Assembly: GCA_900752015.1 (NCBI GenBank)
Contig: CAADTZ010000101.1
Span: 1 to 11,589, forward strand
Length of the DNA stretch: 11,589 bases
Direction of reading: 5' to 3'
Source of the DNA: an uncultured Collinsella sp.
GTDB lineage: Bacteria > Actinomycetota > Coriobacteriia > Coriobacteriales > Coriobacteriaceae
Every line of letters starts with the position of its first letter. Position 1 is the first letter of the stretch. A program made the translations under genes and the position numbers. The notes under the pieces were generated by a model that ran no database searches, had not been told where the DNA came from, and saw only the letters and a list, made by a program, of their open reading frames with translations. This document shows positions 6,815 to 11,589 of this stretch, piece by piece.

Positions 6815-7601
6815 GCTCTCGCATGTCAAGAAGACCTTTAACAAGGGCACCGTCACCGAGAAGCGCGCGCTCACCAGCGTCGACCTTACCCTGAATGACG
6901 GCGACTTTGTAACCGTGATCGGCGGCAACGGCGCCGGCAAGTCCACGCTGCTCAACATGATCGCCGGCGTGTACCCGCTCGATTCGGGCGTTATTGAGCT
7001 CGACGGCACCGACATCTCGCGCCTGAGCGAGTCGCAGCGCGCCAAGTACCTGGGCCGCGTGTTTCAGGACCCCATGCGCGGTACCGCTGCCGACATGCAG
7101 ATCGCCGAGAACCTGGCCCTCGCCAAGCGTCGCGGCCAGCGTCGCGGCCTTTCGTGGGGCGTCACCAAGGCCGAGAAAGATGAGTACGTTGAGCTGCTCA
7201 AGCGCCTGGACCTTGGTCTGGACACGCGTCTCAACGCCAAGGTCGGCCTGCTTTCGGGCGGCCAGCGCCAGGCACTCACCCTGCTGATGGCCACGCTCAC
7301 CAGGCCGCGCCTGCTGCTGCTCGACGAGCACACTGCGGCCCTCGACCCCAAGACGGCATCGAAGGTGCTCAATCTGACCGAAGAGATCGTCGACGAGCAC
7401 CACCTGACCACGCTCATGGTCACGCATAACATGAATGACGCCATCCGTCTGGGCAATCGCCTGATCATGATGCACGAGGGCCACGTAATCTACGACGTGG
7501 CGGGCGATGAGAAGAAGTCGCTCACCGTCGCCGACCTGCTGCAGAAGTTCGAGGAGGTCTCGGGCGGCGAGCTCGCCAACGACCGCATGCTGCTGAGCTA
7601 A
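6807..7601 (+). CDS. ABC importer ATPase subunit (TrpZ-like)
   Basis: The 264-residue cytoplasmic nucleotide-binding subunit that powers the importer. All motifs are present: Walker A GGNGAGKST (39-47), Q-loop VFQDP (Gln87), signature LSGGQ (149-153), Walker B LLLLDE with catalytic Glu174, D-loop ALDP, and switch His207 in MVTHNM. The acceptor helices fit permeases of the BPD_transp_2 type. The start at 6807 overlaps the permease stop by 8 bases and is preceded by AGGGAG (6792-6797). The longer in-frame extension lies inside the permease gene and is not homologous. A terminator begins at its stop codon. Confidence 0.95.
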   Translation: MLKLSHVKKTFNKGTVTEKRALTSVDLTLNDGDFVTVIGGNGAGKSTLLNMIAGVYPLDSGVIELDGTDISRLSESQRAKYLGRVFQDPMRGTAADMQIAENLALAKRRGQRRGLSWGVTKAEKDEYVELLKRLDLGLDTRLNAKVGLLSGGQRQALTLLMATLTRPRLLLLDEHTAALDPKTASKVLNLTEEIVDEHHLTTLMVTHNMNDAIRLGNRLIMMHEGHVIYDVAGDEKKSLTVADLLQKFEEVSGGELANDRMLLS

Positions 7602-7639
7602 ACCTACCAAAAAGGGACAGGTTTATTTTGGCAGGTTTT
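7601..7639 (+). terminator. Terminator after the importer ATPase gene (AAAGGGACAG type)
   Basis: AACCTACCAAAA (7601-7612) pairs with TTTTGGCAGGTT (7626-7637) with one mismatch, and TTTT ends at 7639. It begins at the stop codon. AAAGGGACAG occupies 7611-7620 at the top of the left arm and loop. Confidence 0.85.
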
Positions 7640-7654
7640 ACCTGCGCAAACGTC

Positions 7655-7694
7655 AAAACCGCCGCAAAGGGACAGACGCCCTTGCGGCGGTTTT
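7655..7694 (+). terminator. Second, tandem terminator (AAAGGGACAG type)
   Basis: AAAACCGCCGCAA (7655-7667) pairs perfectly with TTGCGGCGGTTTT (7682-7694) and ends in TTTT. AAAGGGACAG again sits at the loop (7666-7675). It lies 15 bases after the previous terminator. The A-rich left arm and T-rich right arm let it work in both directions. Confidence 0.88.
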
Positions 7695-7757
7695 CGCATA
7701 TTATGTCGATAATCCAGCGCCAGCAGGGACCCTTGATTAAGAACTAAGGAAACTGCC

Positions 7758-7862
7758 ATGAGAAGACCTCTTCCCCGTCTTGCTTGACCGCCGCACTCCT
7801 TGCCGGCGTGCTCGCCGGCGCCCCAGCTTACGCCACCGCGGCCACCCCATCTCAAGTTATCG
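7758..7862 (+). pseudogene. Frameshifted, truncated 5' end of a secreted-protein gene
   Basis: An ATG at 7758 with AAGGA (7747-7751) upstream encodes MRRPLPRLA and then stops (TGA, 7785-7787). Shifting by one base at 7784 continues as LTAALLAGVLAGAPAYATA, a perfect Sec signal peptide with basic n-region, hydrophobic core and an AYA-type cleavage site, followed by ATPSQV. Adding one T to GCTTGACC would restore MRRPLPRLALTAALLAGV. The downstream frame runs on without family resemblance and ends in the MscS leader. This is best read as the remnant of a secreted or cell-wall protein gene whose body was deleted. The original enzyme cannot be identified. Confidence 0.6.
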
Positions 7863-7887
7863 GCCCGTTCGATGTGATCGGACGGGC
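7863..7887 (+). terminator. Hairpin after the signal-peptide remnant
   Basis: GCCCGT (7863-7868) and the adjoining TCGAT (7869-7873) pair with ATCGG (7877-7881) and ACGGGC (7882-7887) around a GTG loop, 11 pairs with one G-T. Only a weak TTCT follows. It may be the old terminator of the deleted gene, brought next to its 5' end by the deletion. Confidence 0.45.
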
Positions 7888-7897
7888 TTCTGGTGGG

Positions 7898-7903
7898 TAT
7901 CAT
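7898..7903 (+). promoter_or_regulatory. Putative -10 element for the MscS gene
   Basis: TATCAT (5 of 6 to TATAAT) lies 37 bases before the start codon and is followed by GGTT, as before two other genes in the window. The region 17 bases upstream (TGATCG) is a poor -35. Confidence 0.35.
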
Positions 7904-7934
7904 GGTTGGACGATCATAAGGAGGTTTTCCCTAC

Positions 7935-8702
7935 ATGGAATTGTTTGAGCCGATTCTTCATTTCTTTGAGCAACGGTGGGTCCACAACATCATCTGGGCC
8001 GTCATCTTGGCGATAGGCACCGCCGTCGCCGCCAAGGTCGTATCCAAGACCCTGAACCATCTGCTTAACCGAGACGATAACCCGCTTCCGGCATCGAGTA
8101 TCTTCATCAACATCGCGCGCGCCGTCATCTGGATGATTGGCGGCAGCTTTATCCTCGACAACTGCTTTGGCATTAACGCAAACGCGCTCGTCGCCGCTCT
8201 TGGCGTCGGCGGCATCGCCATCTCGCTCGGCTTTCAGGACACGCTGTCAAACCTTATCGGCGGCATGCAGGTGACCTTTATGGGCATCATCAAACCCGGC
8301 GACAATATCGAGGTCGGCGGCGTATCCGGCGTGGTCCAAGACATCACTTGGCGCCACACGACCATCGAAGATGCCTGCGGGCAGACCATCATCGTCCCCA
8401 ACTCCAACATTTCCAAGAACACACTCGTGCATTTGATGCCCTTTGGGCGCGTGGCCGTCCCCGTCGCGGTGAAAGACCCCTCCAAATGGGCGTCTCTCGA
8501 TGCGCTAGCAGACGAGCTCACGAGCGCAACCAAAACGGCCGTCTCGCCCATCTCGGGCTTTGACAAGGAGCCCTACGTACTCTTTAGCGAAATCGGCGAC
8601 TTTGGCATCAAAGGAAAGATCATCTTTATCGTCAGCGACGACAGCACCACTTTCACCGCTGCCGACGCCTGCATCCGCGCTATCGCCCCCATCATCGCCT
8701 AA
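7935..8702 (+). CDS. Small-conductance mechanosensitive channel (MscS family)
   Basis: A 255-residue membrane channel that opens under membrane tension to release solutes after osmotic downshock. It is of the short MscS type: TM1 near 17-36, TM2 near 57-77 and the pore-lining TM3 near 82-113 with GVGGIAISLGFQDTLSNLIGG. The beta domain follows, with KPGDNIEVGGVSGVVQDITWRHTTIE and the hallmark IIVPNS (152-157), and then an alpha/beta C-terminal domain. The length is a little below the 286 residues of E. coli MscS. AAGGAGG ends ten bases before the ATG. It is a single-gene unit: a degenerate signal-peptide remnant lies before it and a terminator overlaps its stop codon. Confidence 0.95.
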   Translation: MELFEPILHFFEQRWVHNIIWAVILAIGTAVAAKVVSKTLNHLLNRDDNPLPASSIFINIARAVIWMIGGSFILDNCFGINANALVAALGVGGIAISLGFQDTLSNLIGGMQVTFMGIIKPGDNIEVGGVSGVVQDITWRHTTIEDACGQTIIVPNSNISKNTLVHLMPFGRVAVPVAVKDPSKWASLDALADELTSATKTAVSPISGFDKEPYVLFSEIGDFGIKGKIIFIVSDDSTTFTAADACIRAIAPIIA

Positions 8703-8740
8703 ACCACCGCAAAGGGGACAGGCATCTTTGTGGTGGTTTT
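8701..8740 (+). terminator. Terminator after the MscS gene (AAAGGGGACAG type)
   Basis: AAACCACCGCAAA (8701-8713) pairs with TTTGTGGTGGTTT (8727-8739), 13 pairs with one G-T, then TTTT. The stop codon forms the foot of the stem. AAAGGGGACAG lies at 8711-8721. Confidence 0.9.
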
Positions 8741-8749
8741 CATTCGTGG

Positions 8750-8755
8750 TACCAT
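8750..8755 (+). promoter_or_regulatory. Putative -10 element for the ParB-BMP operon
   Basis: TACCAT lies 46 bases before the start codon and is followed by GGTT. TTGTGG (8728-8733), inside the preceding terminator, would be a -35 at 16 bases. The match is modest. Confidence 0.3.
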
Positions 8756-8795
8756 GGTTCATATCGTTGTTTAAACGACTAAGGGAGTAGACACC

Positions 8796-10712
8796 ATGGA
8801 AGAGGCCTATCGTCAAGCACGCAAGCGCGGCGAGCAGGGACGCCGTCGCGCCATCAGCCAAAGCGAGCATCCATACCTTACGGACCTCGATAGCTTGGTT
8901 GCTCAGCTCCCCTTAGGTCAGCGAGAGAATGTCGGCCTAAGGGATATTCCGCTCGAAATGGTCGTCGGCACGGTCACCAAGGGCCGTCAGTCCGCCTTTT
9001 CGTGTAACTTTATGCCCCTGCTTCCGTTTAGCACCGAGTTCGCCCGCAAGTGGTCCAACCTCTACGACATCCAGGTGACCGAGGGCTATCGCGACCCCAT
9101 CATCGTCACCGAGTTCATGCATCGGTTCTATGTCCAGGAAGGCAACAAACGCGTCAGTGTCCTCAAATTCCTAGACGCCCCGACGGTTTCGGCCAAGGTC
9201 ACCCGTCTCTACCCCGGCACATGGGATTCCGTCGAAAGCCGCCTGTACGGCGAGTTCTGCGCGTTTTGGCGCGTCTGCCCCCTATACGAGATCGAGTTCT
9301 CGCGTGAGGGAAGCTACGAAACGCTCGCGAAGATGCTCGGTCAGAACCTTATCGAAAAATGGCCGCAGAAAAAGGTCGACTACCTGCGCCACACTTTCCT
9401 GCTCTTTAAGCGTGCCTACCTTCGCGCAGGCGGCGATCACCTGGACATTACGCCCGCCGACGCCATGCTCGTCTACCTCAATGTGTACAACCAGGACCGC
9501 CTGCTGGATACGCCAACGGATATCGTCGTAAACCGCCTGTGCAAGATCTGGCGCGAGCTGGTCATTGCCGGCAAAAATGACGAGGACAAGGTCGATCTTG
9601 TCGAAGCACCGAGCGTCGACGAGGAGGAGACGCCCGCCAAGTCCACCTCTGGCGTGCTCAACTTCTTTATGGGCAAGACCGTCTACTCGACGGCCAACCC
9701 CCTGCGCATCGCCTTTATCCATGAGTTCCCCTGTGCGACGTCGAGCTGGGACAGCCTGCACGACCAAGGGCGTCAGTATCTCGATGAGCACTTTGGCGGT
9801 ATCGTGCGCACCGAGGCGTTCGAGGACTGTCACGATCCGGATGTGTTCTACGCCGCCGTGGAAACGGCTGTCAAACATGGAGCAAACGTCATCTTCTCGA
9901 CCTCGCACCGCCTGATGGAATACACGCTCAGGGCTGCCGTTGAGTATCCCCGGGTTCGGTTCCTCAACTGCTCTATCGGCCTTCCCCATCAAAGCGTCCG
10001 TTCGTACTTTGGCAAGATGTACGAGGCCAAGTTTCTGCTGGGCGCCCTTGCGGCCAGCATGGCGGACAACCACCGCATCGGTTACCACGCGTCGGTCTTC
10101 GCCTCGGGTGCACTCAGCGAGATCAACGCCTTTGCGATTGGCGCCTCGCTGCTCGACCCGCGCGCGCAGGTCATCCTCACCTGGGGCGATGTTCCCGCCG
10201 GTGGTCTTGCCGAAGCCATGTGCCGCGAAGGCGTAAGCGTCATGACCGGCGCTGACATGTCAAAGTCGCTCGAAGACCCAACGGCCTACGGGCTTCACCG
10301 CTTGGTCGACGGCAAAGTCACCGGCATCGCCATGCCCGTATGGAACTGGGGCCGTTACTACGAGCTCATCGTTCGCAGCCTTCTTCACGGCACGTGGGAC
10401 GAGACCAGCGACGACAACCAAGTGCGCGCTGTCAACTACTGGTATGGCATGAGCTCCGGCGTTATCGACATCCGTTACGCTCCGGGCCTACCCTACCAAA
10501 CGCGCAAACTCGTGCAGTTGCTCCGCAACGGCATTGTTGTGGGATCCATCAACCCCTTTGGCGGCGAGCTCCACAGCCAGAACGGCGTGGTACAGATCGA
10601 AGGCTTCCCTCCGCTGCCGAGCACGCAGATTGTCGAGATGAATTGGCTGGCGGACAACGTGGTAGGCACCATTCCGCAGCTCGACGATGAGCCGAAAGTC
10701 CCCGCCCTATGA
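8796..10712 (+). CDS. ParB/sulfiredoxin-like domain fused to BMP (PnrA-like) nucleoside-binding domain, cytoplasmic
   Basis: A 638-residue soluble protein without signal peptide or membrane segment. Residues about 45-135 look like a ParB/Srx fold: DIPLEMVVGTV, a conserved Arg64 and NFMPLL, EGYRDPIIV (96-104, matching the ParB 'GhhxPIhV' segment), and YVQEGNKRVSVLKFLDA (112-128) in place of ParB's phosphate-binding GERR box. A helical region (about 170-260) and an acidic linker (263-280) follow. Residues about 302-600 resemble BMP/PnrA-type nucleoside-binding proteins: LRIAFIHEFPCATSSWDS, NVIFSTS, VRFLNCS, YEAKFLLGALAASMADNHRIGYHAS and the GVSVMTGADMS region. PnrA-type proteins are normally lipoproteins of nucleoside importers, so a cytoplasmic version fused to a ParB-like module suggests an intracellular nucleoside or nucleotide sensor. 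AGGGAG (8782-8787) precedes the ATG by eight bases. The stop overlaps the phosphoesterase start (ATGA). The BMP assignment is strong and the ParB-like assignment moderate; the function is inferred. Confidence 0.82.
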   Translation: MEEAYRQARKRGEQGRRRAISQSEHPYLTDLDSLVAQLPLGQRENVGLRDIPLEMVVGTVTKGRQSAFSCNFMPLLPFSTEFARKWSNLYDIQVTEGYRDPIIVTEFMHRFYVQEGNKRVSVLKFLDAPTVSAKVTRLYPGTWDSVESRLYGEFCAFWRVCPLYEIEFSREGSYETLAKMLGQNLIEKWPQKKVDYLRHTFLLFKRAYLRAGGDHLDITPADAMLVYLNVYNQDRLLDTPTDIVVNRLCKIWRELVIAGKNDEDKVDLVEAPSVDEEETPAKSTSGVLNFFMGKTVYSTANPLRIAFIHEFPCATSSWDSLHDQGRQYLDEHFGGIVRTEAFEDCHDPDVFYAAVETAVKHGANVIFSTSHRLMEYTLRAAVEYPRVRFLNCSIGLPHQSVRSYFGKMYEAKFLLGALAASMADNHRIGYHASVFASGALSEINAFAIGASLLDPRAQVILTWGDVPAGGLAEAMCREGVSVMTGADMSKSLEDPTAYGLHRLVDGKVTGIAMPVWNWGRYYELIVRSLLHGTWDETSDDNQVRAVNYWYGMSSGVIDIRYAPGLPYQTRKLVQLLRNGIVVGSINPFGGELHSQNGVVQIEGFPPLPSTQIVEMNWLADNVVGTIPQLDDEPKVPAL

Positions 10713-11419
10713 AAATCCTTGCCATAGCCGATACCGAAGAACGATGCCTTTGGGAGTGCTTTCGCAAGGAACGCTTTGAGGGAGTCGACCTGATTTTGTC
10801 CGCCGGCGATCTGGACCCGGACTATCTTGAGTTTTTGGTTACGGTCATCAACAAACCGCTCATCTACGTGCGCGGCAATCACGATGACCGCTACGCACGT
10901 CATGCACCGGGTGGATGTATCTGCGTAGAGGACAGCGTGTACACGTACCGAGGGATTCGCATTGCGGGCCTTGGCGGGTCCATGCGTTATCGCGACGGCG
11001 CCAACATGTACACCGAACGCGAGATGTCCAAGCGCATGCGTAAGCTGTCGCGTAAGGTTAGGATGGTCGGCGGGTGCGACATTCTGCTTACCCATGCACC
11101 CGCCGCCGGTATGGGTGATCTGGACGATCTGCCGCATCGAGGATTCGAGTGTTTTAACACAGCACTCGAATCCTGGAATCCCGACTACATGGTGCACGGG
11201 CATGTGCACCAAAGCTACGGTTGCGATTTTCAGCGCGAGCGTCAGCATGTGTGTGGAACGACGATCATCAACGCCTGCGGCTATACGCAGTTTGAGCTCG
11301 ACCAGACGCACTACCCCATCCGCGGCTGGCAAGCAGCTTGGCTCAACTCACAAACCATGCGCCGCGAGCTCAAACGCCACGAAGCCATCGAGTCTTCAAC
11401 AGCCAGAACACCCTGGTAA
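10709..11419 (+). CDS. Calcineurin-like metallophosphoesterase
   Basis: A 236-residue cytoplasmic two-metal phosphoesterase (PF00149/PF12850-like fold). The motifs are Asp8 in IADTE, GDLD with Asp34, GNHDD with Asn57 and His58, LLTHAP with His129, and HGHVH with His165 and His167. Motif I is normally D-x-H; here the third position is Glu10, so one metal site may differ. After His129 comes GMGDLDDLPHRGFECF. The likely substrate is a phosphodiester or phosphomonoester, perhaps a nucleotide given its partner gene. Its ATG overlaps the stop codon of the ParB-BMP gene by four bases and it has no separate promoter, so the two are translationally coupled and probably act together. A perfect 12-bp inverted repeat lies inside the gene (11140-11174). 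A strong terminator follows the stop. Confidence 0.9.
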   Translation: MKILAIADTEERCLWECFRKERFEGVDLILSAGDLDPDYLEFLVTVINKPLIYVRGNHDDRYARHAPGGCICVEDSVYTYRGIRIAGLGGSMRYRDGANMYTEREMSKRMRKLSRKVRMVGGCDILLTHAPAAGMGDLDDLPHRGFECFNTALESWNPDYMVHGHVHQSYGCDFQRERQHVCGTTIINACGYTQFELDQTHYPIRGWQAAWLNSQTMRRELKRHEAIESSTARTPW

Positions 11420-11420
11420 C

Positions 11421-11457
11421 CACCATAAAGGGGACACTGTCCCCTTTATGGTGCTTT
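11421..11457 (+). terminator. Perfect hairpin terminator after the phosphoesterase gene
   Basis: The 15 bases at 11421-11435 pair perfectly with 11439-11453 around a three-base loop, and CTTTT follows. The left arm contains AAAGGGGACA (11427-11436) and the right arm its complement. It lies one base after the stop codon. Confidence 0.95.
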
Positions 11458-11490
11458 TGACGCGATAGCAAGAAACCCGGTCCTGCACAA

Positions 11491-11589
11491 TGAACTGCGC
11501 CCCAAATCTTGGACGCCCTAAATAGCGACTAGGCCGCGAGGGCCTGATTCCGGAACTCCTCCGGGGTCAGGCCCTTCAATCTTACCTGC
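11491..11589 (-). mobile_element. IS3-family insertion sequence, one end, cut by the window edge
   Basis: TGAACTGCGCCCCAAATCTTGGAC (split as TGAACTGCGCCCC at 11491-11503 and the next 11 bases) looks like the terminal inverted repeat of an IS3-family element. The 3' end of its transposase gene lies 15 bases inside. The other end is outside the window, so the target duplication and completeness cannot be judged. It sits just past the phosphoesterase terminator and breaks no gene here. Confidence 0.75.
11529..11589 (-). CDS. IS3-family transposase OrfB, C-terminal end (partial)
   Basis: On the minus strand the last 19 codons read QVRLKGLTPEEFRNQALAA, followed by TAG (11529-11531). The LKGLTPEEFR string is the typical C-terminus of the DDE integrase-type transposase (OrfB) of IS3-family elements. 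The DDE catalytic residues lie beyond the right edge. The frame is intact as far as visible. Confidence 0.85.
   Translation of the reverse strand, partial: QVRLKGLTPEEFRNQALAA

Noticed and set aside
5870..7045. Long minus-strand open frame opposite the permease and ATPase genes
   Set aside because: It crosses two certain genes and has no ribosome site or recognisable motif. The composition is typical of an antisense shadow.
10493..11332. Minus-strand open frame opposite the ParB-BMP and phosphoesterase junction
   Set aside because: It overlaps two well-supported genes and shows no motif or start signal.
1..11589. CRISPR array, tRNA or rRNA genes
   Set aside because: No regularly spaced direct repeats, no cloverleaf with a GTTCRANNC T-arm and no rRNA-like conserved stretch were seen on either strand.

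Overview
The window looks like chromosomal DNA from a GC-rich, gut-type actinobacterium of the class Coriobacteriia, most likely Collinsella or a close relative. The basis is codon use strongly biased to G/C third positions, clear AGGAGG-type ribosome sites, a free-standing glucose-type PTS IIA protein, a bacterial AsnRS, and intergenic terminators built around AAAGGGGACAG. The genus is inferred from general resemblance and not from any search.

Layout, left to right. 1-206 has no confident gene but is unusually rich in inverted repeats, including a long rod-like imperfect palindrome (39-177) and a 12-bp hairpin (180-207). 207-1109 (minus) encodes an alpha/beta hydrolase. A divergent intergenic region holds a promoter and a LacI-type palindrome ahead of a glucose-family PTS EIIA gene (1353-1916), which ends at a strong terminator. 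asnS (2098-3501) follows with its own promoter and terminator, then a WYL-type transcriptional regulator (3760-4545). Next is an ABC importer of the TrpXYZ type: lipoprotein (4706-5686), hairpin, permease (5891-6814) and overlapping ATPase (6807-7601). Two tandem terminators and the broken 5' end of a secreted-protein gene (7758 onward) fill the gap before a small MscS channel gene (7935-8702). The right part holds a translationally coupled pair: a 638-residue cytoplasmic fusion of a ParB/sulfiredoxin-like domain with a BMP/PnrA-like nucleoside-binding domain (8796-10712), and a metallophosphoesterase (10709-11419). A perfect hairpin terminator ends the pair, and an IS3-family element begins just beyond it and runs off the right edge.

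How the parts relate. Most genes are separate short transcription units, each with its own terminator and start signals. The importer is one functional unit. Its hairpin after the lipoprotein gene could allow the binding protein to be made in excess of the membrane parts. The most intriguing unit is the ParB-like/BMP fusion with its coupled phosphoesterase: it has no signal peptide, so a protein family normally used to capture nucleosides outside the cell appears here as a cytoplasmic sensor joined to a possible nucleotide-binding or DNA-binding module. Its function is not established by anything visible here.
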